Below, piece by piece: positions 52,171-63,229 of a stretch of 64,000 nt of DNA (the stretch's first letter is position 1; every line of letters starts with the position of its first letter). The notes below the pieces were generated by a model. That model was not told the origin of the DNA. It ran no database searches and saw only the letters and a list, made by a program, of their open reading frames with translations. The translations under genes and the position numbers were made by a program. The DNA comes from Primulina eburnea. Lineage: Eukaryota > Streptophyta > Magnoliopsida > Lamiales > Gesneriaceae. Where the stretch lies: positions 51,230,342-51,294,341 of the forward strand of contig NC_133101.1 of the NCBI RefSeq assembly GCF_022965805.1, written 5' to 3'.

Positions 52171-52740
52171 TTGCACGGGATCCCAGTTTCAATTGTGTCC
52201 AAAAGGGACCCGAGGTTTACATCGTCCTTTTGGAAGAGTTTGCATGCAACCATGGGGACAAAGTTGCTATTCAGTACAGCTTTTCACCCGCAGACAGATG
52301 GCCAATCTGGGCTAGTGATTCAGATTTTGGAGGATCTATTGCGAGCCTGTATGATCGATTTCCAGAGGACTTGGGAATCTAAGCTATCTCTAGTGAAGTT
52401 TACCTACAACAACAGTTTCCAATCATCTATAGGTATGGCTCGCTACGAGGAATTGTATGGAAGGAAGTGCAGATCACCAATTCATTGGGATGAGGTTGGT
52501 GAGAGAGCAGAACTTGGTCCAGAGATAGTTCAGCAAACTGCGGATGTGGTGGTCAAGATTCGAGATAGAATGAAGACCGCCCAGAGTCGTCAGAAGACCT
52601 ATGCTGATAAGAGAAGGAGAGACCTCGAGTTTGCCGTAGGTGACCACGTTTTTATAAAGATAACACCTATGAAGGGTGTTATGAGATTTGGGAAAAGAGA
52701 CAAGCTCAGTCCGAGGTTTATTGGACAGTTTGAAATCTAG
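52171..52740 (+). pseudogene. Element I integrase core end and C-terminal domain, catalytic residues lost
   Basis: HGIPVSIVSKRDPRFTSSFW then AFHPQTDGQSGLVIQILEDL, and NNSFQSSIGMARYEELYGRK, VGERAELGPEIVQQ, SPRFIGQFEI. At the second catalytic position (VSDRD in relatives) there is Lys-11, and at the catalytic Glu (GQSER) there is Gly-47, exactly 35 residues apart, so two of three active-site residues are gone. Ends at TAG (52738-52740) in the middle of the GPF module. Confidence 0.9.
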
Positions 52741-53060
52741 ACAGACTTGGGACACTAGCCTATCATGTTGTCCTTCCGCCGAATCTGGCCGGGATACACA
52801 ATGTGTTCCACGTCTTGATGCTGAGGAAGCACCTAGCTAATCCTTCGCACGTGTTAAGATATGAACCGTTACAGTTGGCTCCAGACTTGTCATATGAGGA
52901 AAGACCCGTCCAAATCCAAGACAGACAGGAGCGGATACTTCGGAACAAAATGACCAAGATGATCAAAGTCTGGTGGCTAAATCAATCAGTAGAGGAGGCA
53001 ACTTGGGACGCCGAAGCAGACATGAGAATTTGCTACCCGGAGTTGTTCGGTAAGATTTAA
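52741..53060 (+). pseudogene. Element I chromodomain
   Basis: IHNVFHVLMLRKHLANPSHV, then LSYEERPVQIQDRQERILRN, KMTKMIKVWWLNQSVEEATW and DAEADMRICYPELFG: the usual chromovirus tail, with WLNQSVEEATW in place of the consensus W..H...EATW. The frame is open to the natural stop, but it is separated from integrase by stops and a shift near 52745. Confidence 0.85.
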
Positions 53061-53080
53061 TTTCAAGGACGAAATTTTAT

Positions 53081-53095
53081 AAGTGGGAAAGGAAC
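53081..53095 (+). other. Polypurine tract of element I
   Basis: AAGTGGGAAAGGAAC directly before the LTR TG, preceded by CAAGGACGAAATTTTAT. Confidence 0.8.
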
Positions 53096-54245
53096 TGTAG
53101 TGCCCAAATTCAGTACACGTATAACCCATAACCCATGCATTTATTTAATTATTAAATCATTTATTTAATTTTGAAATGAGTCTTAGTAGTGCATGATTTA
53201 TTTAAATTGTATTATTTTAATGTTTATGTGATGAAAGCTAAAAAGTTTTTCGAGTTTCATGTTTCAGGCGATTATTCGATGCGGGATCGAGGAAAGGAGA
53301 CCTGTGACGATTTTTTGGGTAATTTTAAAATGCGTTATTTTATTTTAAATTGGGAAGGAGTATTTTAAATGATTTATTAATTTTAAGCATTTTAATAGTC
53401 TAATTAAATTATTAGGTAATTATTACGATGTCAAAATTTTAAAGTTGTAGCACTTGTGCATTTTTATTTAAATTTAAGAAAAGCTACTGCGTTAATATTT
53501 TAAATTAGCATATTAAATAATTGTTAGATATATTTAATCATATTAATTAGCCTTAATTACTCCACTAATATGCACACACACGTTTCAATTGTAGTTATTG
53601 TTATCAAAACACACGCACACACACTTATATTCACACACCTACACGTATAACACACACACATCTCTCTTATTTCCATCTCATCATTTTAAAATAAAATTTT
53701 AGGGTTCTTGGCACAAGAGAAGCAGCCGCCCCTCCCCTAAATCTTTCCAGCAAATTTTTATTGATTTTATTGCAAGAAAACCGTTCCACAAACGTCACGG
53801 ATCAACCTCGCATATTTCCCCGCTTCGGTATCGTCGGTTCGTTAAAGTTTATCATCAAAAGACACGTATATTCTGTTATTTCTGCATTGATCTCGTCATA
53901 TTATGCGTTGTGTTGTTATTTAAGCGTAAAAATACATGTGTGATGTGTAGAAGTTTGAGCAATGAGGTTTGGATCAATTTTGAAATGGTTTTTGGATCAC
54001 AAATCTCGTTTTTGCTGTCATTTTAAAATTGTGATTTTCCGGTCATGATTTTGAGTAAACTTTCAACATGAAAATTGTAGAAATTTTTGATACCTTAGAT
54101 TCGACAGTAAATTCAAAATATTTGGATAAAAATTGAGTGAATTATGGTATTTTTGTGGGACTGCTCAAACTACATTTTTCAGAAAATTATGTATTGATGC
54201 GTTCTTGAAGTTTTATTGTTGCAGGCTTCGTTGGTGATCGGTGGG
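53096..54245 (+). repeat. 3' LTR of element I, part 1
   Basis: Aligns with 46052-47180 of the 5' LTR; ends at the insertion of K about 20 bases after the conserved TTGTTGCAG. Confidence 0.95.
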
Positions 54246-55953
54246 TGTGGGGAACCGGACGCTAATCATCTTCTTAATCTCTTTGGGATTTAATTATCAA
54301 TTAAGATAAACAGGGTCTAAAAATTTTTCTTTTTAAAATTTAAGTTTGCGAAACATAATGGAATTTAACTAATATACATCTCAGTATTAAAGTACAATAA
54401 TGTACAACAATTATTCAAACTAATCTAAGGTTCAACTACTAAATTTCAAGTATTAAACCAAGTCTACATCCAAGTCCGGAATCACCACTCTAATCTCGAT
54501 CTCTCATCATCCTCTTGACCCTGATCCTGCCCCACCTGTTGTCATGCACATATAAAAACAAGACAACTGCCGGATACTCCGGTGAGAATAAATCCCAGTA
54601 TAAATAATGTATACATGCCATCATATAATTGATATAAAATCATGAATTAAATCTTATCACATGTAGCATAATCATACAACATGTATCGTTACCAAACTGT
54701 AACTAAAACATGAATCGTAATCTACCAAACATAATCAATACAGATCTGTAAATTAAGTTCTTGACTCGACGTATAAGACTCGACTTTTCTCTCATTCTAA
54801 TCTAGGGATCCCGGTGAATAAGAACGTAACAAGTCTCCCACCTACTACTACCAGTCGCGGTGGCGGTACGTTCTTATTTCTGGACTTTGGTCTAGTCTGT
54901 ATCGAATAATCTACAATAAGAACAATGTCTGTATCTTAAGCATATCGATACACCAAACGTCCAATGCCTTGGTGTATCTACCAAGACTAAGCCTAATCTG
55001 ACAATGTGCAATGGGTCAGTGACTATACTGTCAAAATCTAACCCTTCTGTCAGTGACTCTCACTCAATAGCTCTCTGCTTTCTACTTCTAATTCAATAGA
55101 ATAAACATAATCATTAAAACACAAAGGTATAAAAACAATACCATACAAGTATGTGGTTTAGGGAAATTTGAGTATAATCTAACTCAAGTCGATCTCCCAG
55201 TTAACATCGATTTATACCTTTCTCTTCTCGGTCTGATGAAGACGAAGTCTTGCATTCCAATCTGTCCATACCCAAATCTGGCAATGATAATCGCATAGAT
55301 ATAATTTCAGTATATAACTCAATTCAATACCTGTTCTGTACAATGCATAAATCGAAATATACTCTGATCGATACATAATCTGATCCATATCGGAACAATG
55401 TACAATCTAATTTCTATCCACGATATCACGATACTATTGAAATCATTACTGAATCTGATCAATCTAAATCAACTGATGTTTCGACGGCATAACGATACAG
55501 TCTCGATAACCCCGTCAATCTCAACATCACAAAGATACTATCAGAATTCATAATCAGTATTAATACAATTCATAATCTCGATATCGGTACATTTAAAATC
55601 AGTAATAACTCAAATCTGATATCAAATCTCAATCAATTCAACTCTGAAAATCATAACAATTGTATAACCAGTCTATTCTTTAATCTGACTTCAATTATAC
55701 AATGTCTACTGCAGTAGAAACACCATATCTGATTCATATTCAATTCTGACAATATCATAAATTCAAATCATGTCTAAACGTAACAAAACTTACGTCCAGT
55801 TGTAGCCTGTGTTGATAGGAACACAATACCGTACTCAGATTCAAAATCAGACGGACGGATCGCTCGTAAATCGCGATAATACTTTTCGAAGAAAACTTGA
55901 AATCTCCCGAGCTTCAATCTCACGTTTCTTTCTCTATTTCTTTCGGAAGGATT

Positions 55954-55956
<3 letters not shown>

Positions 55957-55994
<38 letters not shown>
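55957..55994. repeat. TA microsatellite in 3' LTR K
   Basis: 38 bases of AT repeats; the 5' LTR lacks it (about 61935). Confidence 0.95.
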
Positions 55995-55996
<2 letters not shown>

Positions 55997-56038
55997 AGTG
56001 CACGGTGGAGACCAAGTGGCATTTTTGCAATCTGCATG

Positions 56039-56276
56039 ACGCGTGCATATGCGCCGGAGGTTCTGCCCGGCACCTTCCGCATTTATCTTCTTGCGCATTT
56101 GCGCGACGTTTCTCGCGCATATACGCGTGATGTTCTGTCTCGCACCCTCTTACTCACGGAGGCGCGCATATGCGCCCAAGGTTCTGGACGTTCCGCGCAT
56201 GTGCGCACATTCAAGCTGCGCATGGTTCTGTCTTCCTCGCGCATGTGCGCCCATACATGTCGCGCCTGTGCGCGGG
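56039..56276. repeat. GCGCATATGCGC array in 3' LTR K
   Basis: Nine or so units: GCATATGCGCC, GCGCATTTGCGCG, GCGCATATACGCG, GCGCATGTGCGC, GCGCCTGTGCGCG. Located about 140-370 bases from the LTR 5' end (minus strand). Confidence 0.85.
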
Positions 56277-56413
56277 GATCCTTCCTTGCACCTCATGCCA
56301 AATCTTCTTTCGACTCTCCCGGTCTGATCTGTTCCATCTATAATCATCTTAATTAATAAATAATTCATTTCAGATTAATCTCAGATTACAGTAATAAAAT
56401 CTCGGACCTTACA

Positions 56414-56428
56414 TTTCTCCCCCCTTAA
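56414..56428 (-). other. Polypurine tract of element K
   Basis: TTAAGGGGGGAGAAA on the minus strand directly before TGTAAGGTCC; the preceding GGGGACGAAATC is the usual Ty3 context. Confidence 0.85.
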
Positions 56429-58958
56429 GATCTGATTTCGTCCCCAAAATCATAGGCACTCAACTTAGCTATATCAGAAGAAATGTATAAAAGAGTTTTG
56501 ATAAAAAAAACTAAATTAAATGAAACCAATCTGAAATCTCGATCTCATATTAGATTCTATCTCTCAAATAGTGTCTTTGATATTCTGACAATCTTACTGT
56601 GTTTTCAACAATAGAATAATCCTCGTTGTGAATTATTATTATTTTTTTTTGCCCTATCTCTGACTGTATCAGATCTTATCTCAGATATCTTTGAGACATT
56701 ATCCTTATACACAAGAAATCTTCAGTTCTCATTGTACCATGTGTCGTCTGTAGCTATCCCAATACTCATCTGATGTTTCTCATTGTACCTGAATGCACAA
56801 AGTGACAATACTTCGTTTCCATTAGTGCTAACATCCAGCACTACAGCTCTATAAATAACTTCCCAGATCTGGATAGTATAGAAAAGAGTTTGTGGTATAT
56901 TATGCCACAAGTACAAAATCAAGCAAAATCACAATCTGATATACTCTACTTCGGCATTCTGATTACTCCGACCAGTTCTCTGACATCGATTTGTGTCATT
57001 TGGTCGTGTTTGTACGTTATCTGGTACAAACTATTATATATAGATTGAACAATCTGTCAATCAAAATCACACTCCATCACACTCTTGGAAAAATTGTGAT
57101 AGTTTCGTTACAAACTCTATAGAAATGTACTCCCATTCCTATTCAGATCTATACAAAATCTACAATAAATCTCTTGGTTTCTGTCTTTCTTTCTATTTTC
57201 ATTTTTCGGCAATTTAGACATCTCAGTACAAGTTCTGCCACATCTATTCCCATCTGTTTCTATCAAAACATTTTCTGCTATCAGGATACATACTGAATCG
57301 ATTATTGGGCGTTTCTGACCATATCTGTTATTTCAATTCGAAATATCTGGTACAACCAAATCAGTTAACAATATAAATTAAAGAAAAAATACCTACCTGG
57401 TATTAGGTTCTGACTATCGATATCAAATTCTGTTGTACAATTCTGAAACATTTGACATCACAAGATAATCATTCTCATACAGTAAAAATCACATATCTGT
57501 CACTCTAATTGATGCTCTGCTCTGATTATCGAAATTAAGTTCTGAACATTCTGGTTAAATCTCTGAATTGTCGTAATTCTGGAATTCAGCTCTGGTTCGA
57601 TTTGAATAATCTGTATCAACCACTGACTCAGAATAACGGTGCTATCAAATCAGATTCACAATATCAATAATCTATACTGATCTAGTGAGTTCAGTAAACT
57701 CACAAAACCGCAGTTTCTGGCAATACTGTCAATTCTGACTAATCAATCGCGTCTTCATGTCGTTCTGATCAACTGTTATATATCATCTGCAAATATAATA
57801 TGCCCCCAAACAATACAAGCTGTTTCAAACACTATTTTAGAACAATAACAATACTCCAGCAGATACAAAACAACAATTGTATAAGATAATCTGCCAACTC
57901 AGAGCAAAAATAAACTTCTGACATTTTTGAAATTTCTGATCTTTCTGATATCGGTATCATTCTCAGTCACTGATCATGATCTCAACTGTGTCAAAATCAA
58001 TCGGTATACTAACTTCAGATATCGCATATTCTGAATACAATCTGTTTCATGCAGGATTCTTATCTGAATGATTTCTGTTACAATAGTCACAGTTCTCAGA
58101 ATATTCGATACAATTTTCAATTGTTTGATTCAATCGATCAGACGCTGCAAATATATCAACATATCATAGATATAATGAGCATAAACCATCAGAATACCTC
58201 TGAACACAGGGTTTATCAATATATAAGCAAAACTGAAGCATTTCCAAGAGAAGCACTAAATCAGGTGTACTCTTGGCTAGTACTCATCCACTGGTCTTTC
58301 AATTCTTTCAATTCACTCTGTATCATTCTGCACATTTTATATCATTCGGTACTGAATTCTAAAACAACAAACAATACCTGGTATCGATTCAATTTTGAAA
58401 TTTATCTTTCTAATACAAGGCAAATCTGAAATCTTATCTGGGCAAACATCAGCCACTCGTACATCACCGACAAATCTGCTAATGCTAGGCTCGATTTCAG
58501 TACATCTACTGAATACATAAGGATACCATCTGCTCCTTTCTGTATCAATCGAGTCATAGACAATACAGATATAAAAGGAATTCTAGATCTAGATTCCTTA
58601 CCGTAGAATTCCTACTCATCAGCGTTATCTGGCCTGAATATTTCTTATATTTTTCTGGAAGGAATCTTCAATAGTTCTGTACTTGTTCAGCATATTAATA
58701 ACAATAATGCGATCAAATCAGAAACACAAGTACATCATAATCTAACTCGACCTCATTCTCATCTTACTGTAGTATACAATATTTCCCAGAAATCTCTGAT
58801 ATCAATCTTTCTTTCCCAAAAAGTAAGGGAATCAATACTACAGTACAAACAGACTCAACAGATACAACATATATCAATGCAATTCATTCAAAATTGCTCA
58901 TAACGAATGCATTAGTATATATCAATACATATGCAACATAATCATAGAGTAACAGTAC
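56429..58958 (-). pseudogene. Element K pol, decayed beyond open frames
   Basis: No long open frame remains, but on the minus strand 58640-58430 reads EFYGKESRSRIPFISVLSMT, LIQKGADGILMYSVDVLKSS and LALADLSVMYEW, the protease-RT junction of a Ty3 element. About 58420-58250 gives FKIESIPG and, with stops, ELKDQ (RT start). About 58130-57930 gives QLKIVSNILRTV, similar to the HLRIVLQTLRDH RT block. Further left nothing is recognisable. The stretch is AT-rich and unusually rich in TCTG/CAGA words. Integrase was not detected. Confidence 0.6.
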
Positions 58959-59960
58959 CTGCCACTATATCATCAAGTGCCTCCTGGGGCTGTTCTTCGG
59001 TCACTATCATCAGATGATTCTACTCCCTGAAATCTTCGGGAACCTCTTGGGGACAAACTCTAGCAAAGTGTCCCGGCTGTCCATAGATATGGCAACTACC
59101 AGTCACTCTCTGTCATTGCTCTGTGGGATGTCTCCCTCCGCAAATCCTGCAATACACTCCAGTATAACTTGGGCTATAACCACTGGAGCTAGATGAACCG
59201 CTCAGTCCGCTCCCTAACTTCTTAAACTGTTTATTTTAAGCTTTCAGCAAATCTTGCTTTCCACTCGTACTGCCTTTATCAAGTCTAAGAGGGAGTTGTT
59301 GTGTCGGGAGTTGAATCACATCTAACCTTTCTCGTTGTTGAATCAGACTCACCTCAGCTCTCTTTGCCCTACTGAACGTATCAGCAAAATGGTAAGGTCG
59401 TTTCATATTTATCAATGCAACTATCTCTGAATTCAATCCTTTGATGAACTGCTCAGCTACAGCTTCATCATTCCCAACTATCTGAGGAACAAAACGCAGT
59501 AGAGTAGAAAATTTAGAAACATATTCTTCAATATTCACTTGGCCTTGTCTCAAATTCTCAAATTCTGCTCTTTTGCCCTCCGGGTACGAAACTGAGAAAA
59601 ATCTTCGATAGAATTCAGCTTTGAAGACTTCCCACGTGATCATAGTACCACGTTGTTCTAATATCCCTTTGATTGTAATCCACCAACTTCTGACAGTCTC
59701 TCGTAATTGGTGGAATACTAGTTTAATTCTCTGTTCATCTGAATATCAAGCAAATCCAACAATAGTTCTATGTCATCTAACCAATTCTGACACTCTTCAG
59801 ACATCTGAGTACCCTTCAAAATCGGCGGTTGAAACGACTGAAACGTCTTCAACTGTATTTCCATCGAAGTTTCTGATATATCTATCTGTTCAACCGAAGT
59901 ACTGTCCCGTTCTGGAATTCTTCGAGGGGGTATACCTGCTTATCAAAACATTAGTACCCA
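58959..59960 (-). pseudogene. Element K gag with zinc knuckle
   Basis: Minus strand: GIPPRRIPERDSTSVEQIDI and FQSFQPPILKGTQMSEECQN with WLDDIELLLDLLD; a frameshift near 59750; then the open frame 59643-59236 with MITWEVFKAEFYRRFFSVSY, FENLRQGQVNIEEYVSKFST and EQFIKGLNSEIVALINMKRP; and beyond a shift CHIYGQPGHFARVC, a CX2CX4HX4C knuckle whose second Cys is Tyr. This is plant Ty3 Gag, forming the particle shell and binding RNA. A further partial knuckle (CRICGGRHP) lies just before. No clear start codon. Confidence 0.8.
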
Positions 59961-60224
59961 AACACTACAAATCTGTTACAATCTTTCTCTGATCATCTTA
60001 CTGCTGATCAAGAATCAAATCTGATTCATACTCAATAATACATAATACCAATTAAAATCTGATAATCAAATAATATGTATTTTAAAGGAGTAAAACATAA
60101 TCTCATGCTAGCATACTCAATGTCAATCAACATTAAAATAAATCTCATGCTAGAAATCGCATGCAAGGAAAGAAACTCAATCTACCCCGCTTATTCTCTT
60201 CTATCTCAGTCTAAAGGATCTATC
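59961..60224 (-). other. Leader of element K
   Basis: Non-coding AT-rich stretch between the primer site and gag; nothing else seen. Confidence 0.5.
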
Positions 60225-60236
60225 GCTCTGATACCA
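60225..60236 (-). other. Primer binding site of element K (initiator tRNA-Met)
   Basis: TGGTATCAGAGC on the minus strand, five bases from the LTR. Confidence 0.9.
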
Positions 60237-60241
60237 CCTGT

Positions 60242-62289
60242 TGTGGGGACCGGACGCTAATCATATTCTTAATCATCTTTGGGATTTAATTATCAATTAA
60301 GATAAACAGGGTCTAAAAATTTTTCTTTTTAAAATATAAGTGCGGAACATAATGGAATTTAACTAATATACATCTCAGTATAAAAGTACAATAATGTACA
60401 ACAATTATTCAAACTAATCTAAGGTTCAACTACTAAATTTCAAGTATTAAACCAAGTCTACATCCAAGTCCGGAATCACCACTCTAATCTCGATCTCTCA
60501 TCATCCTCTTGACCCTGATCCTACCCTACCTGTTGTCATGCACACATACAAACAAGATAACAGCCGGATACTCCGGTGAGAATAAATCCCAGTATAAATA
60601 ATGTATACATGCCATCATATAACTGATATAAAAGCTTGATTTAAATCTTATCACATGTAGCATAATCGAACAACATGTATCGTTACCAGACTGTAACTAA
60701 AACATGAATCGTAATCTACGAAACATAATCAATACAGATCTGTAAATCAAGTTCTTGACTCGACGTATAAGACTAGACTTATCTCTCATTATAATCAAGG
60801 GATCTCGGTGAATAAGAACGTAACAATTCTCCCACCTACTACTACCAGTCGCGGTGGCGGTACGTTCTTATTTCTGGACTTTGGTCTAATATGTATCGAA
60901 TAATCTACAATAAGAATAATGTCTGTATCTTAAGCATATCGATACACCAAACGTCCAGTGCCTTGGCGTATCTACCAAGACTAAGCCTATTCTGACAATG
61001 TGCAATGGGTCAATGACTATACTGTCAAAATCTAACCCTTCTGTCAGTGACTCTCACTCAATAGCTCTCTGCTTTCTACTTATAATTCAATAGAATAAAC
61101 ATAATCATTAAAACACAAAGGTATAAAAACAATACCATACAAGTATGTGGTTTAGGGAAACTTGAGTAGAATCTAACTCAAGTCGATCTCCCAGTTAACA
61201 TCGATTTATACCTTTCTCTTCTTGGTCTGATGAAGACGAAGTCTTGTATTCCAATCTGTCCATACCCAAATTTTGCAATGATAATCGCATAGATACAATT
61301 TCAGTATATAACTCAATTCAATACCTGTTATGTACAATGTATAAATAAAAATATACTCTGATCGATACATAATTTGATCCATATCGGAACAATGTACAAT
61401 CTAATTTCTATCCACGATATCACGATACAATCGAAATCATTACTGAATCTGATCAATCTAAATCAACTGATGTTTCGACGACATAACGATACAGTCTCGA
61501 TAACCTCGTCAATCTCAACATCATAAAGATACTATCAGAATTCATAATCAGTATTAATACAATTCATAATCTCGATATCGGTACACTTAAAATCAGTAAT
61601 AACTCAACTCTGATATCAAATCTCAATCAATTCAACTCTGAAAATCATAACAATTGTATAACCAGTCTATTCTTTAATCTGACTTCAATTATACAATGTC
61701 TACTGTAGTAGAAACACCATATCTGATTCATATTCAATTATGACAATATCATAAATTCAAATCATGTCTAAACGTAACAAAACTTACGTCCAGTTGTAGC
61801 CAGCGTTGATATGAACACAATACCGTACTCAGATTCAGAATCAGACGGACGGATCGCTCGTAAATCGCGATAATAATTTTCGAAGAAAACTTGAAATCTC
61901 CCGAGCTTCAATCTCACGATTCTTTCCATATTTCTTTCTGCCCGGCAACTTCCGCATTTATCTTCTCGCGCATATGCGCGACATTTCTCGCGCATATGCG
62001 CTAGATGTTCTGTCTCGCACCCTCTTACTCGCGCATATGCGCCCAAGGTCCTGGACGTTCCGCGCATGTGCGCGCATTCAAGCCGCCAATGTGCGCGCAT
62101 GGTTCTGTCTTCCTCGCGCATGTGCGCCCATACATGTCGCGCCTGTGCGCGGGCATCGTTCCTTGCACCTCATGCCAAATCTTCTTTCGCTCTCCCGGTC
62201 TGATCCGTTCCGTCTATAATCATCTTAATTAATAAATAATTCATTTCAGATTAATCTCAGATTACAGTAATAAAATCTCGGGCCTTACA
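60242..62289 (-). repeat. 5' LTR of element K
   Basis: TGTAAGGCCCGAG (62289) to GGTCCCCACA (60242), 2048 bases; closely similar to 54246-56413 apart from the deletion around the microsatellite. Confidence 0.9.
61966..62153. repeat. GCGCATATGCGC array in 5' LTR K
   Basis: Eight units including CGCGCATATGCGCGA and GCGCATGTGCGCGC, better preserved than in the 3' LTR. Confidence 0.85.
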
Positions 62290-62599
62290 ACGGGTCATCG
62301 TTGCTGTATATAGGTATGCCTAGTATGACGTTGAGTTTGTATTTGGTACGCCGGTTAGTGTTGATAGGTACTTGAATTCACTAGAAGGCGTAGGGAACAA
62401 TTTGGTGTCAAATTACATGTTTTGAGTTGTATTGTGTCGTAGGTTGGATATCGTCGCTTCGAGGTGTTTGTACAGGTGGTGTCAATGTAGTAGCAACCTA
62501 GGATGGGTCTAGAGGTGTCGGTTCATAGTTTGTACAATCATGTTTAGAATGTTGAGAATCACATGTATTGAATTTTTGTTGGTTGCTTTCACCGAGGGT

Positions 62600-62784
62600 A
62601 CACGTACCCGGACACGGACCCAGGCACGGGGTCTGTGCCTTTGTTTTCTTCGAAGTTCAACTTGCAGTGTCTACACGGACCCCTACACGGACCTAGGCAC
62701 AGGGTCCGTGCCTCCCCTTTTCTGCACACGTGTTTTACAGTACCTACACTGACCCGGAGCCGGACATGGGCACGGGGTCCGTGT
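62600..62784. repeat. CACGGGGTCCGTG array in 3' LTR I
   Basis: Three units collinear with 47491-47672, differing by scattered C/T and G/A changes. Confidence 0.85.
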
Positions 62785-63110
62785 ACTTCACTTTTTGGGA
62801 AAAATAATTATTGAATGCTTTGAGGTTCGGTGTCTTGGTTTAGTGCAATGGTTAACAAGGTCGAGTCACGGGAATTTTAGAAGTCCGAAGGAAAATGAAT
62901 GAGCTTGGGTGTAAGCACGATCAACTACGTCTAAGTTATTAAAATTAAGTATTTAAATTCATGTTAGTATGTGCAGCAGCGGCCCCAAGCGAGATCCAAC
63001 AAATCCCTCAACGCCAAGTATGTATGTATGTTCGACGTGCAAAGAAAATATTTTAAAGTTTTTGATGTATGCTAAATGTCTTGTGATCAATTTATGTATG
63101 GGGTTGGAAA

Positions 63111-63229
63111 GCGTTAAAGCATGAACGGGGAAAAACCCACCCCGTTAAAGCATGAACAGATTTAGATCAGGATTGGAAAGCGTTAAATCATGAAAGAGTA
63201 CCAATCCGCCTGTTAAAGCATGAACGAAG
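63111..63229. repeat. CGTTAAAGCATGAACGGG units in 3' LTR I
   Basis: Four units collinear with 47991-48109, more eroded (for example ATGAACAGA, ATGAAAGAG). Confidence 0.8.

Larger units (their letters stand above)
54246..56413 (-). repeat. 3' LTR of element K
   Basis: On the minus strand TGTAAGGTCCGAG (56413) to GGTTCCCCACA (54246), 2168 bases. It has a TA microsatellite (55957-55994) and about 70 adjacent bases that are absent from the 5' LTR. Confidence 0.9.
54246..62289 (-). mobile_element. Element K: Ty3 element with gag and heavily decayed pol
   Basis: LTRs 62289-60242 (5') and 56413-54246 (3'), tRNA-Met primer site 60236-60225, polypurine tract 56428-56414. Flanks GTGGG (54241-54245) and ACGGG (62290-62294) fit a 5-bp duplication with two transitions; removing K joins the LTR of I collinearly with 47180. 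Gag is moderately preserved, but pol is recognisable only in traces, although the two LTRs look about 95 percent identical by eye. Confidence 0.9.

Noticed and set aside
58049..58429. 126-codon plus-strand open frame in element K
   Set aside because: It lies antisense to the decayed pol, has low-complexity composition and no domain; the opposite strand carries the RT-like traces.
60225..60236. Matches to tRNA 3' ends (also at 2484, 17382, 23580, 25602, 39118, 48747)
   Set aside because: Only 12-17 bases, no cloverleaf around them, and each sits beside an LTR; these are primer binding sites, not tRNA genes.
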